A DNA stretch of 64,000 nt from Kiritimatiellia bacterium (GTDB lineage Bacteria > Verrucomicrobiota > Kiritimatiellia > RFP12 > UBA1067): assembly GCA_017514235.1 (NCBI GenBank), contig JAFWKK010000012.1, forward strand, positions 1 to 64,000, written 5' to 3'. Under the pieces are notes generated by a model, which saw only the letters and a program-made list of their open reading frames with translations, did no database searches and was not told the origin of the DNA. Both the position numbers and the translations under genes were made by a program. The first letter of the stretch is position 1. Each line of letters opens with the position of its first letter. This document shows, one piece after another, positions 32,093-41,822 of the stretch.

Positions 32093-32883
32093 CATGCCGG
32101 TGTTCGCCAATGCGGAAAGACCACACTTACGCGACAGCTTGAAGTCGATGGCGAAATCCGCTCTCTCGACGACTCTGCATTGCTTGACGTAGCGAACGAG
32201 GATCCAGCGGGGTTCGTCAAACGTCCTTCTGGGAAGACCATGATTGTGGACGAGGTGCAAAAGGCGCCCAAACTCCTGCCCGAAATCAAGAGAGTGCTTG
32301 ATTCCGACAACACGAAGGGGCAATATCTGCTCACCGGATCGGCTGACATCAAGACGTTGCCTGCCGTGACTGAAAGCCTTGCTGGCAGGATGGGAACGAT
32401 TCGACTTAGGCCGCTTGCCAGGGGTGAGATTGACGGCAAGTCTCCGACTTTCTTCAAAAGGGCGTTCGCCGAAGACTTCCCCGCAACCGTGAAAGGCTTC
32501 GACAAGGCGGCGATCCTTGAATTCGCCTTTGACGGTGGATATCCAGAGGCCCTTGGCCTGCGCCCGAGAGCCAAGCGCCAATTGACGAGCGCGCGCTCCA
32601 GATCAAGCACGAGACGTTCGTGCGTTTCCTTGCCATACTCAAGACGCTCTACCTCATAGACGAAATCCCGCCGTGGCAGGAGTCCGACGACGAATGCATC
32701 CTCGGAATAGAGGTCAAGAGCGGCTCCGCAGTCGGCAAGGGAGACTTTGCCCATCTTGCATGGCTCAGGGACAACATCGTCAAGCAGCGGCGATTCATCG
32801 GCATTGTGCTGTACACGGGGGAACACACTCTTCCTTTCGGCAAGAACCTCTATGCAGTCCCCATGGGGACACTCTGCACATAG
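32093..32883 (+). pseudogene. Broken AAA+ ATPase of the AAA_14/DUF4143 family
   Basis: Pieces of one protein lie in two frames. From 32099 a Walker A (VRQCGKTTLTRQL) leads into LDDSALLDVANEDPAGFV, a Walker B IVDEVQKAPKLLPEIK and LLTGSADIK, up to FDGGYPEAL near 32550. The frame then shifts and residues jump to FLAILKTLYLIDEIPPW, then to IEVKSG and a C-terminal FIGIVLYTGEHTLPFG-type ending. Compared with an intact family member (about 380-430 residues) the start and roughly 150 internal residues are missing. The rest of 31800-33086, including 32884-33086, shows no further gene. Confidence 0.82.
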
Positions 32884-33086
32884 CAGCCAACCGCCCCCTT
32901 CTCGGCGGTCGGCACGGGCGACGGCGGCTTCTCAAAACCAAACATCAGCGGCACCTTCGGTATGCGGCGGGCTGTCCCTCCGCCGACTCAATATCTTGCC
33001 AGAAATGTCGAAAACGTCATCATTTCAAAGTCCGCTCCCGGGGTCTGTCCCCACATGGTTTCTAAATTTCAATCAGCCTGTCAATA

Positions 33087-36000
33087 CTACCGGAAACAAA
33101 GAATCGTGCCGCGGCTGAACTTAACTCCCAGTATGCCGTTGCGGGATTCAAAGACAGCCTCTCCATTGCCATCTCCAAGCACCAGCGCCTTTACCTGTTC
33201 GCCAATTACAGCCGTATCGCATGCAACGAGCGGCTGCCAGTTCCTCAAGGCATGGCTGGCACCGGCGACCTCGACGGTAATCGTGCCGGAAGGAATAATC
33301 AGCTTCTCTATCGAAGCACTGTCGACAGCGGAAAGATCAACCTTCAGCTTGGCGCCATTCTCCAACGCCAATGTCCCAGAAACGCTACCGCAAACATGAA
33401 TGCAACCGCCGTTGCGCATTGTGACAGGAGATTCAGCCGCCGCTGGCAATACCAGCGAAGCTCCTGCTGCCACCCTAACCGTCGATGCACCCAAACCACA
33501 CGCCAACTCGGAACCATAGCCGTAGTCTCCCTGCGGATGCAGTCGGACAGCATATTTCTCAGACAATTCCTTCACAACAGCATTCATCTGTTGGATGCTG
33601 ATCGATCCCGTGCCAGACGTTGAGTAAATCCTGACTTCTGCGATCTCGCCGCTGAAAAGCCCATTGTCGCCGACAATACAACCAAGATTCAAACTGAAAC
33701 CACTGCGGCATCCTGTTTCAGGATTCTGTCCAAGATTCACGACATCATAGACTCCGTCAACATTGATAATGCGCCGACGTTTAGAATCCCAACTATAGCA
33801 ACGACCGTACACATCGCTCGTCACAAGTGCAACATGCGGACGCCCATCGTCTAAGGACATGGGTCTGTGGCATGCCGTAATTGTGCTGGAGGACACTGTC
33901 TTGAGTTCGCCATTGGTCACCATTGATATCTGGAACGAATTTGCAACCGTATCATCCTTGGCAATGGAGACAATGCCGTTGCCGTCCGTTACACCTTTCA
34001 GTCCTGTCGCTCCCTGCGTCGTGCGAAACACGACGGCAATAGTCCAGTTGTTCCAATCAGGCAACCATGCGCTGGATGACGTCGGCATCGACAGAGCCGT
34101 TCTGCCAAGCGCGTCAAACCGGACTGTCGCATGGCCGTTCAGGGCGTTCTTGACAAGTTCCGGCGCATTTAACCCCACTGATGTTGACAACTCATCTCCC
34201 TGATTCTCGACTGAACACCAAGAAGAAACCGCCGCACCATCGTTCGCTACAATCGCATCCGCCGTCCAGGTGCGAAACGCCGTCGGAACCTGCCCATAGT
34301 CCGGAACAGTCCTTGTGGACGCCTCTCCCGCCAGCGCGACATCCGTTCCGCTCCAGCAAGACAGAGCAAGTTCCGCCGAGCCATTGTACTTGAGAGAGAG
34401 TTCCGAAGCAAGCCCTGCGCGTTCGTCGTCTTCCAACGCACGTGTGTATAACCTCAATTCGGCAATGTTCATGCCGGCAAGCGTATAGTTGCAACCCGGC
34501 TCACTGGATACGGCGCCAATCAGAATAGGCAAGGCCTCGCTCCAAGAATTGCCGTTGCGTCGATAAAGATTCTTGAAGTCGCCAGACCATGGAATCTTGA
34601 TTGTCTCACCCTCCGTCGTCAGAACAATCCTGTTGCGGTCAACCGTTGCAACACAGACGTGAACCATGTCCTTGAGAGAGCCTTTTGAAGAGGTCACGCG
34701 ATGCGCGTCGGCTGTATAGTAGCCGGAATCTACGGTAAACTGCACACGGTTGCCTGTGACCCAGTTGAACCACGGCGCCCACCCACCGTTGAACGTTCCG
34801 TCTGTACCGTTCATCATATGGGTATTTGACGTATAGAAACGGTGTCCTGTAAGGGAGGCCGTGGCCTCGTTGTCCATTCTGAACACGAGGGCAATTGTCA
34901 ACGACTCTGCATCCACCAACGGATTCTGGTTGGCGGAAACCTGCAACATCGACGAATTGAACGCCAAGGCGGCGTGGCCATTAAAGATCGCCTTCTTCAG
35001 CACCGGAGACGAAAACGGCGTTTGCTGTCCACTCAATGTCGCATTGACTGCCGTCACGCCATGCATGACATCAGCCCACGAACTCACCGCCTCGCCGTCC
35101 GCCACTCCGGCATCGCTCAACGAATCCGCCGTCCACTGCCAGCAGTCGCCCAGTGCGGCATTCCCGCCAACAGTCCCTGTCATTACCCTCACTTTACCTT
35201 CCCGTATGTCGAGACTACCCTTGAAGTCGTTTGCATCGGTCAGCACAAGCGAACCTACGCCGCGTTTCACCAAAGTTCCCTCTCCAGAAACTGGCGCAAA
35301 CACCGACATGGTCTTGTCATATGGAACGTCAATCTCCAATGTCTTTCCTGGCTTCGCCAGCTGCATTGGCAAACTCAAGAAGGAATCTGCAGTAGCGGTG
35401 ACCGTTCCCGCGTCCAGATGAACGTCCGCCAATGACGAACTGTCCCAGGCGCGAGAAGCGGCCGGATTCCACTTCGATCCCATTGCGATGCCTCCTCCGC
35501 CGAGATTCAGCGTTCCTCCATTCAGGCAGAACAAGCCGTAGGTGTTCACACTGTCGAGATCCCCGCTCTCGTTGCCCCCGAACATGACGCGGTCGAAATC
35601 TGCCGTGCCGCCGTCGATTCTCATAAAGCTTCGTCCGCTTCCGGCAGTCCCTTTGGCATGGCCCAGCACAAGCCCACCGTCACCGGCAGTCGCGCCGCTG
35701 ACGGTCAACGAACCGCCGCCGAGCACATAGCCAGCCAGACAGGTATAGTCTGTGGCATCACCACATCCAATTGCAAGCAGTCTGGAAATGGCTGCACTGC
35801 CGTCACGCTGTTCAAAGGATATCTCGCCCATGCCACGATCACCCAGCCTCACGGTCTTTGCCTTGAGAACACCGTCATTCAAATAATAACGGCACGGCGC
35901 ATTCCAGACATAGTCATACATGTGCATGTTACCGAGAACCAACGATTCGTTCGCATTGTCAAATTCAATTGAACCACCGTTCTGAAGCACTGTACCGCCG

Positions 36001-36767
36001 CCGTTTATGAGCGTGTCGAGGAAGATATTCTCGCCAGAGCCGATTGTTAGGGTCGGCATACCCGCCCCGCTGGCACCGCCCTCGTCTCCGACCTTACCCA
36101 TCCATACGGTCCACCAGTCATATATCCTGTTCATGCCAGGGAAAAGCGTTGCAAACGAAGTCTCGCCGTTGAAGAACAAGCCGAACTTCCAAACGCCTAT
36201 CGAATCAGCCCATGGAGCGTTTGCCTCGTAGAAATTGATCCGCGTCGGTTTACCATACGAGCTGTTGTTCCATTCAGCGTTGCTTGAATAGGAAATCTTT
36301 CCGGAATACCGGGGGGCGACGTAATGCCAGAGACCCTTCGTATTCGTAATCTTAAGTCCAGATGTTCCGGAAATCGTGCCGTAGAATTTCGTCGGACCGC
36401 CGCCGAAGTCCCATGTTGACGCTGCCGAAACGGCAAGCGGCAACTTAAGCGTCAATCCGCCATTGGAACCTGCAACAATGCCACCGCCGCCTACTGTCAG
36501 CATATGCGTCGACTCCACCGTCACCAACGAGGAATTGCCTGAAAAACTAAGTCCGCCAAATGACACATCACTGGACAGCACGAAGTCGTTGCCATAACTG
36601 GCGACGTCAATCACGCCGACATCGTCTGTTCCCGGCAAACTACCACCCCAGTTCGCAGCATCGGCAATATCACCCGGCGCACCTGCGCCGGTATACGCAA
36701 CATTTGCGGCATTAATTAGTCCTGTCGATGTCAGGAAAAACATAAGCAATACAACCTTTGATTTCAT
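33087..36767 (-). CDS. Large secreted beta-repeat protein with two LamG-like domains
   Basis: A 1226-residue protein with a signal peptide (MKSKVVLLMFFLTSTGLINA). Residues 20-560 are Gly/Ser-rich beta-solenoid-like sequence of the autotransporter-associated strand type (GGGLTLKLPLAVSAASTWDF). Two concanavalin/LamG-like domains follow, about 580-790 and 830-1050, each beginning with a Trp-Thr-Ala-Asp segment and ending with an Ile-Ala-Glu-(Leu/Val)-Arg-(Leu/Ile)-Tyr strand. The last 120 residues end GVKFSRGTILCFR. No outer-membrane barrel. Likely a surface or extracellular polysaccharide-binding protein. Good SD AAAGGAG. Lies 32 nt after the GH-like gene in the same leftward operon; codon use is less GC-rich than the housekeeping genes. 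Confidence 0.8.
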   Translation of the reverse strand: MKSKVVLLMFFLTSTGLINAANVAYTGAGAPGDIADAANWGGSLPGTDDVGVIDVASYGNDFVLSSDVSFGGLSFSGNSSLVTVESTHMLTVGGGGIVAGSNGGLTLKLPLAVSAASTWDFGGGPTKFYGTISGTSGLKITNTKGLWHYVAPRYSGKISYSSNAEWNNSSYGKPTRINFYEANAPWADSIGVWKFGLFFNGETSFATLFPGMNRIYDWWTVWMGKVGDEGGASGAGMPTLTIGSGENIFLDTLINGGGTVLQNGGSIEFDNANESLVLGNMHMYDYVWNAPCRYYLNDGVLKAKTVRLGDRGMGEISFEQRDGSAAISRLLAIGCGDATDYTCLAGYVLGGGSLTVSGATAGDGGLVLGHAKGTAGSGRSFMRIDGGTADFDRVMFGGNESGDLDSVNTYGLFCLNGGTLNLGGGGIAMGSKWNPAASRAWDSSSLADVHLDAGTVTATADSFLSLPMQLAKPGKTLEIDVPYDKTMSVFAPVSGEGTLVKRGVGSLVLTDANDFKGSLDIREGKVRVMTGTVGGNAALGDCWQWTADSLSDAGVADGEAVSSWADVMHGVTAVNATLSGQQTPFSSPVLKKAIFNGHAALAFNSSMLQVSANQNPLVDAESLTIALVFRMDNEATASLTGHRFYTSNTHMMNGTDGTFNGGWAPWFNWVTGNRVQFTVDSGYYTADAHRVTSSKGSLKDMVHVCVATVDRNRIVLTTEGETIKIPWSGDFKNLYRRNGNSWSEALPILIGAVSSEPGCNYTLAGMNIAELRLYTRALEDDERAGLASELSLKYNGSAELALSCWSGTDVALAGEASTRTVPDYGQVPTAFRTWTADAIVANDGAAVSSWCSVENQGDELSTSVGLNAPELVKNALNGHATVRFDALGRTALSMPTSSSAWLPDWNNWTIAVVFRTTQGATGLKGVTDGNGIVSIAKDDTVANSFQISMVTNGELKTVSSSTITACHRPMSLDDGRPHVALVTSDVYGRCYSWDSKRRRIINVDGVYDVVNLGQNPETGCRSGFSLNLGCIVGDNGLFSGEIAEVRIYSTSGTGSISIQQMNAVVKELSEKYAVRLHPQGDYGYGSELACGLGASTVRVAAGASLVLPAAAESPVTMRNGGCIHVCGSVSGTLALENGAKLKVDLSAVDSASIEKLIIPSGTITVEVAGASHALRNWQPLVACDTAVIGEQVKALVLGDGNGEAVFESRNGILGVKFSRGTILCFR

Positions 36768-36799
36768 TTGTTCGCTCCTTTCTTCTTGTTGTGGTCAAG

Positions 36800-38914
36800 T
36801 CATTTGCCGCCAACCTGGCGGACCTCATATCCATCAAGGGCTATCTTTCGACAGCCAATGCCCGGCAAGTTCAAATTAACCTCCGCAGACTTATCCGACG
36901 TATTGACGACAAATGCCACTGTACAGGAAGACGTTTTCTTTGCCCACCAGACAACTTCTGATCCCGGATCGCCACAAACACCACGCGACACTTCACCTGC
37001 TTCCGCAAGCAGAGGTCTTAGCGCGGCAATCTCGCGCACTACCGTCGTCAAGTCACGCCAGGCGCGCGGCGACTTGCTGGCAGAGTAGTAGCTGCCATCT
37101 TCTTTGGCGAACCACCACCACATAAGTCCGTTTGCCCCGTTGGCAATGCCAATGTTGGCAGACGCTCGGAAACATGCGGCATCCAACCAGAAGTCGCAAG
37201 GGTCAATTGGTTCCTTTTGCCTAAGCTTACGGGACAAGCCGTCGTCATACGCTCCGAGTATCAGCGTAATCGGACTGTCACCCAGCTTGGCACGATACTT
37301 GCCAAAATCGGTGAAGACATCATGTGGCCGCCCGTAGCTTTGCGTCCAATGCGAATCCCAGGCACGGCGGTAATTGGCGTTCGCCCAGGTCGACATGACC
37401 ACTGGATGCCACGGATCAAGCGCACGAATCAGGTTTGCGTAGTCTTCCATCATGTCAGGGGAAACGAACTGACTCAAGAGTTCCGGCTCGTCGTAAAGAT
37501 ACCAGCAAAAGAGGGCGGAATGGTCAGCCAACGCCTCGATTCGACTTACAATTGCGCGTTGGTTTCCATCCTTCAGGCCGTTCTTGGTGTAAATGCCACG
37601 GTCAAAGCCGACGAACGCACGAAGTCCCACTTCGGCGCAGGCATTCAGATAATCTCGACATGGTTCGCTCTCGGCGATTTTTTCCCAGCGATACATGTGG
37701 ACGACATCAAAACCCGCGTCTCTCACTTCCCGAAGATAGGGCTTCGTAACCTGATATATGCCCAATGGGAAGTATGGCGCACCATTCAGCCGATAGTTCC
37801 CATTATGATCCATTGTCACTGTATTCGCGGGTTTAGGGGCGTTCAGTAGATAAAACCGAAATCGTCCAATGTTTCCGGCGGCATCACAAGTGATCATTTC
37901 CGCATCAGTCACACCACGCTTCCAACCTTCTGGCGGCGGCGAGATGACAAGTTTGGACTTGCCGTCTCGACCATCCCTCCACGCCGACGATTTTCCGCCG
38001 GCGTACTCAACAGAAGGCATCACACCAGAAGGATCACTAATCCGAACGGAGAATGACTGCTTGGAGTCCGTGACGCGTGCCGCCGGATCAATGACAAGCG
38101 GCGGCAGGCAATCGGAAGACTCCTCCGCCTCTTGCGCAAAACTCCATGGATTATTGTCGTCCATACCGGTCGCCGTCACCTTCCAATACCATCGCCCTTT
38201 TGCCAACGGTCGCCTGAGCTGATAGCGGAGACGTCCCCCACAGTTAATGACAATCTCGCCTCCGTCGGGGAATGTCCGATTCCTCGAAAGGCGAAGCACA
38301 TAGTTAGTTACGCCCGTGCACATGGTCCATGCGAACACCGGAGTATTGTTTGTCAGCACTATACCGTCTACCGGACTCTCCTTTTTGACAGATTCAAGAG
38401 CCTTGTTGAAGGAGAAGTCATCAAACCATGCAGTCCCCTTGCCACGCAAACAAAGTGTAATCAAGGCACGAGCGGCGTTCGAAGGTGCGCGCAATGGACC
38501 ACTCTTAATTTGAAACCAGTCCCTAGTGCCAAAATTATTGTAGGTGCTCGATCCCCAGCCGATATAACTGCCGCCAGCATCTGCCCATTCAATAATCATG
38601 CCCGCTCCTACCGACGTGTCGCGGCATTTTGCCAACTCTACGTTCTCCGTCCTAATCCAGCATGACGCTGCATACCCTGCGCCTCCGATAACCGGCAAAG
38701 TCCGCGATAAATAAATCTCATCTTTGAGCGGATCGGCCACAACAACCTTCGCCGAAGCTCTGCCAGAATGGAACACCTCTCCATCTATTGACATGTTCCT
38801 GCCAGCCGTCCAATTGTCGAAACCACCTTCAAACGACGGATTGTCAACAGCATAGCCCACAACTCCGCAAGCTGCCGCAAAAAACAGAATCCATATTCGA
38901 TTCAACTTGCCCAT
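36800..38914 (-). CDS. Secreted glycoside-hydrolase-like protein with N-terminal carbohydrate-binding domain
   Basis: A 704-residue protein with a signal peptide (1-22). Residues 24-170 look like a CBM4/9-type jelly roll (Asn-Pro-Ser-Phe-Glu-Gly-Gly-Phe-Asp-Asn-Trp ... Ala-Trp-Phe-Asp-Asp-Phe-Ser). Residues 185-360 are beta-sandwich, including a fibronectin-like part. A TIM-barrel of the GH2/GH5/GH42 clan type spans about 370-640: NGNYRLNGAPYFPLGIYQ, GFDVVHMYRW, and CWYLYDEPEL, where the Glu after Asp is the likely acid/base. The second catalytic Glu is not certain. A short beta domain ends the protein. Substrate unknown. Promoter TGGTATACT at 38952-38944; divergent from the histidine kinase. 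Confidence 0.75.
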   Translation of the reverse strand: MGKLNRIWILFFAAACGVVGYAVDNPSFEGGFDNWTAGRNMSIDGEVFHSGRASAKVVVADPLKDEIYLSRTLPVIGGAGYAASCWIRTENVELAKCRDTSVGAGMIIEWADAGGSYIGWGSSTYNNFGTRDWFQIKSGPLRAPSNAARALITLCLRGKGTAWFDDFSFNKALESVKKESPVDGIVLTNNTPVFAWTMCTGVTNYVLRLSRNRTFPDGGEIVINCGGRLRYQLRRPLAKGRWYWKVTATGMDDNNPWSFAQEAEESSDCLPPLVIDPAARVTDSKQSFSVRISDPSGVMPSVEYAGGKSSAWRDGRDGKSKLVISPPPEGWKRGVTDAEMITCDAAGNIGRFRFYLLNAPKPANTVTMDHNGNYRLNGAPYFPLGIYQVTKPYLREVRDAGFDVVHMYRWEKIAESEPCRDYLNACAEVGLRAFVGFDRGIYTKNGLKDGNQRAIVSRIEALADHSALFCWYLYDEPELLSQFVSPDMMEDYANLIRALDPWHPVVMSTWANANYRRAWDSHWTQSYGRPHDVFTDFGKYRAKLGDSPITLILGAYDDGLSRKLRQKEPIDPCDFWLDAACFRASANIGIANGANGLMWWWFAKEDGSYYSASKSPRAWRDLTTVVREIAALRPLLAEAGEVSRGVCGDPGSEVVWWAKKTSSCTVAFVVNTSDKSAEVNLNLPGIGCRKIALDGYEVRQVGGK

Positions 38915-38943
38915 CCTCTCCTATTTATTTCTTTTTTGCAGCA

Positions 38944-38952
38944 AGTATACCA
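38944..38952 (-). promoter_or_regulatory. Extended -10 promoter of the GH-like/LamG operon
   Basis: Minus strand TGGTATACT, 29 nt before the ATG; SD AGGAGAGG lies next to the ATG. Confidence 0.55.
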
Positions 38953-38972
38953 CAATCCATTAGCCAAACGAA

Positions 38973-38990
38973 CCCCCTAACATTAGGGGG
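38973..38990. promoter_or_regulatory. Palindromic operator candidate between divergent genes
   Basis: CCCCCTAA and TTAGGGGG form a perfect 8-bp inverted repeat with a 2-bp centre. It lies about 25 bp upstream of both extended -10 elements (38952-38944 and 39013-39021), where an activator or repressor could act on both. The response regulator encoded by 41105-41728 is the obvious candidate. Confidence 0.55.
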
Positions 38991-39012
38991 GGGTATGCGG
39001 ATGCGAGGAATA

Positions 39013-39021
39013 TGCTAAAAT
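39013..39021 (+). promoter_or_regulatory. Extended -10 promoter of the kinase/regulator pair
   Basis: TGCTAAAAT, 11 nt before the ATG at 39033; predicted leader about 5 nt; no SD. Confidence 0.55.
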
Positions 39022-39032
39022 AGTAGGCAGAA

Positions 39033-41102
39033 ATGGGGACGCTGTCTTTTCTGTTCGCATCAGTCGTCATGCTGACAAACGCAATCGATGTCACCTCTGC
39101 CGTACATCGGTCGGTCAAAGGTGCGTCTTTCGATTTGCACGGTATGATATCCCCCTATGTGCCAAATCATTCCTGTTTTCTACTGACAGACGCCTCTGGT
39201 TCAACACGCATCGAATATCAGGGCAATGCCAATGCCGAACAACTTCAGAACGGCGACATAGTGCATGCCGTTGGCACGATTGACCCATACCCATCTGGAA
39301 TGGGCATTGCCATCTGTTCGCAGTTCACAGTCGAAGCGCACAGAAAGCCGCCGCCAGTCGTCAAAGTGTCGATCGCAGAGATCAAGAGCGGAGAATACGA
39401 CAATCTTCCTGTAAAGGTACAGGGCACAATCAAGGAAGTGTTTCGCGACGACATCGACCCGCTGTGGTATTACATGATTTTGACTGACGGAGCCAAATCC
39501 ATCTACATGACGCTACATTCTGACTGCGCAGACCTTGACGCTGTGCAGAAGATGACCGGCGCGTTCGTCGCCACCACAGGGCTGTGCGCTCCATGGGATT
39601 ATGGCTTCCGCGTCACGCTCGGGCGGTTCATAAACCTTCTGGATTTCAAAGACATTGCAGTCATCCGCCCAGCACCTCCCGATCCGTTTGACGTCCCAGA
39701 AGTCGTCACCATCAGGTTTCCTAACCCTGAAGACATCCCGCCGCTGGAACGACGACGGCTTTCCGGCAAGGTGATTGCAGTATGGCATGGCAACCGCATC
39801 CTTGTCAAAGGCGCGAACGGCAACGTCCACACCGTGGAGCTTTCCGGCGGCCCAGTCCCCGAATACGGCGCGATGATTGAGGCGGCTGGACTTCTGAAGA
39901 CCGACCTCTACCGCATGAACCTTTCCGACGCCATCTGGCGACATGCCAATCTCGCCGCAGCAAAGGAAGACGCTGCTGAGGATGTTCACGCCTTCCTGCG
40001 GGATGAAAACGGCTCGGGACGCATAATCCCAACCCTCCATGGTCGTACATTCCGTATGCGCGGAACCGTACAGGACAGGCCGTCAAGCGACACGCAGTAC
40101 GCGCTCATCACGCTGAAATGCGACGCCGAGACGATTCCTGTCGACGTAAGCGCCAACAGATCGGTTCTTGGCGACATCAGCATCGACAGCGTAATCGAGG
40201 TGACTGGCACGTGCGTCGTGGAATGCGACAACTGGCACTCCTATTCCGCCTTTCCGCATGTCACCGGCATAACGTTGGTAGTCCGAAAGCCATCTGATAT
40301 CAGAATCCTGAAGCGCCCGCCATGGTGGACGCCAGGTCGCCTCGCCGCCACGATTGGAATCCTCATCGTCGTCATCATCGGGATCTTCCTCTGGAACAGG
40401 ACGCTCCGGCGCATCATCGAGAAGCGCGGACGGCAGCTGTTCAAGGAGCAGGTCGCGCGCATCGGCTCGGAACTGCGCATCGACGAGCGGACGCGGCTCG
40501 CGATTGAGCTGCACGACTCCATCGCCCAGAACCTCACCGGCGTGGCTCTGGAAATCAACGCGGCGAACCGCACTGCGGACACCGACATCGCAAAAGCGCA
40601 TAAGCACCTCAACATCGCCTCGACGTCGCTGAAGTCCTGCCGCAACGAACTTCGCTACTGCCTCTGGGACCTGCGCAACAGCGCACTTGAGAAACCGAAC
40701 ATGGACGACGCCATACGGCAGGCGCTGGCTCCGCACCTGGGCGACACCGCGCTTTACGTGCGCTTCAACGTGCCGCGCGAGCGAATCTCCGACAAGACCG
40801 CGCACGCCATCATACGCATCGTCCGAGAACTCTCCGTCAACGCCGTGCGCCACGGCGCCGCCACTTCCCTTTGGGTCGCCGGCAGCGTTGACGGCGACAA
40901 GCTCCTTTTCTCGGTCAGGGACAACGGCTCCGGCTTCGACCCTGACAAGTGCCCCGGAGCCGCACAAGGCCATTTCGGGCTGACAGGAATACGCGAACGG
41001 GTGGACGTGTTCGAGGGTGAAATGAAGATCGACTCCATAATCGGTCGGGGCACGAAGATTATCATCAGGCTCAACATCCCGCAGGAAAAGGAAAAGGGCT
41101 GA
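39033..41102 (+). CDS. NarL-type sensor histidine kinase with repeated OB-fold-like periplasmic domains
   Basis: A 689-residue kinase. After a signal/anchor helix (1-20), residues 25-430 contain four beta-rich units of about 80-100 residues that look like OB-folds: each has a hydrophobic Gly-x-(Ile/Val) strand, a variable middle and a closing Val-x-(Val/Ala)-x-Gly strand (for example GDIVHAVGTIDPYP, VKVQGTIKEVF, LSGKVIAVWHGNRILVKG, FRMRGTVQDRPSS). One transmembrane helix follows (about 436-454). The HisKA_3 domain has ELHDSIAQNLTG with His494; the HATPase domain has the N box and DNGSGFD-type G box. The ligand is unknown. Stop and next start are 2 nt apart. Confidence 0.85.
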   Translation: MGTLSFLFASVVMLTNAIDVTSAVHRSVKGASFDLHGMISPYVPNHSCFLLTDASGSTRIEYQGNANAEQLQNGDIVHAVGTIDPYPSGMGIAICSQFTVEAHRKPPPVVKVSIAEIKSGEYDNLPVKVQGTIKEVFRDDIDPLWYYMILTDGAKSIYMTLHSDCADLDAVQKMTGAFVATTGLCAPWDYGFRVTLGRFINLLDFKDIAVIRPAPPDPFDVPEVVTIRFPNPEDIPPLERRRLSGKVIAVWHGNRILVKGANGNVHTVELSGGPVPEYGAMIEAAGLLKTDLYRMNLSDAIWRHANLAAAKEDAAEDVHAFLRDENGSGRIIPTLHGRTFRMRGTVQDRPSSDTQYALITLKCDAETIPVDVSANRSVLGDISIDSVIEVTGTCVVECDNWHSYSAFPHVTGITLVVRKPSDIRILKRPPWWTPGRLAATIGILIVVIIGIFLWNRTLRRIIEKRGRQLFKEQVARIGSELRIDERTRLAIELHDSIAQNLTGVALEINAANRTADTDIAKAHKHLNIASTSLKSCRNELRYCLWDLRNSALEKPNMDDAIRQALAPHLGDTALYVRFNVPRERISDKTAHAIIRIVRELSVNAVRHGAATSLWVAGSVDGDKLLFSVRDNGSGFDPDKCPGAAQGHFGLTGIRERVDVFEGEMKIDSIIGRGTKIIIRLNIPQEKEKG

Positions 41103-41104
41103 CC

Positions 41105-41728
41105 ATGCCGGAAAAGATCAGAGTACTCATCGCCGACGACCATACCATCGTGAGAATGGGCCTTACTGCCCTTCTGGAAACCGAGACCGACATACAGGTG
41201 GTCGGCCAGGCGAAGAACGGCGTCGAGGCGCTTGCGGAAGCACGGCGGCTCAATCCCGACATCGTCATCATGGACCTTATGATGCCGAAGAAGGACGGCG
41301 TAGAGGCTACGGCCGAGATGAGGGAACAGCTGCCCGACGTGAAGGTCATAATCCTTACGACCTTCGGCACCTCAGACGGCATCGCCCACACCATCGAATG
41401 CGGCGCGGTTGGAGCCGTATTGAAGAGCGCCGAAGATACCGAGCTGGTCGCCGCCATCCGCAAGGTCGCGGCAGGCGGCAGCTATCTTTCGCCGGAAATC
41501 AAGCGGCAGATGGCCAAAGACCCTCCGGTGCCGGAGCTGACGCCGCGTCAGATGCAGGTTCTGCAATCGATGACCAGAGGGCTGACGAACCGAGACATCG
41601 CCAAGCAGTTGGGAATCCGACAGGACGGAGTGAACCTTCACGTCAACGCCATCCTGCAGAAGATCGGCGCGGCGAACCGCACGGAGGCCGTTGCCATCGC
41701 CCTCCGAAAGCACCTGCTGAAAATGTAA
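41105..41728 (+). CDS. NarL/LuxR-family response regulator
   Basis: A 207-residue two-domain regulator. The receiver domain has the acidic pair DD (11-12), phosphoacceptor Asp57 in IVIMDLMMP and Lys in AVLKSAED. The LuxR-type helix-turn-helix is at about 143-200 (LTPRQMQVLQSMTRGLTNRDIAKQLGIRQDGVNLHV, in pieces). Encoded 2 nt after the kinase, so a cognate pair. Likely controls the divergent GH-like/LamG genes through the palindrome at 38973-38990, by position only. Confidence 0.93.
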   Translation: MPEKIRVLIADDHTIVRMGLTALLETETDIQVVGQAKNGVEALAEARRLNPDIVIMDLMMPKKDGVEATAEMREQLPDVKVIILTTFGTSDGIAHTIECGAVGAVLKSAEDTELVAAIRKVAAGGSYLSPEIKRQMAKDPPVPELTPRQMQVLQSMTRGLTNRDIAKQLGIRQDGVNLHVNAILQKIGAANRTEAVAIALRKHLLKM

Positions 41729-41822
41729 TCCGTCCTGCCTGTTACGACTTCAAGGCTTTTGTGATGTCTCGCAAATCCTGAAATGGGCCGCAGGGAGACG
41801 ATGAGACAGGACGCAGAGCGAC

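Noticed and set aside
32884-33086. Possible gene fragment with Gly/Ser-rich reading
   Set aside because: Too short, no start, and no recognisable domain.
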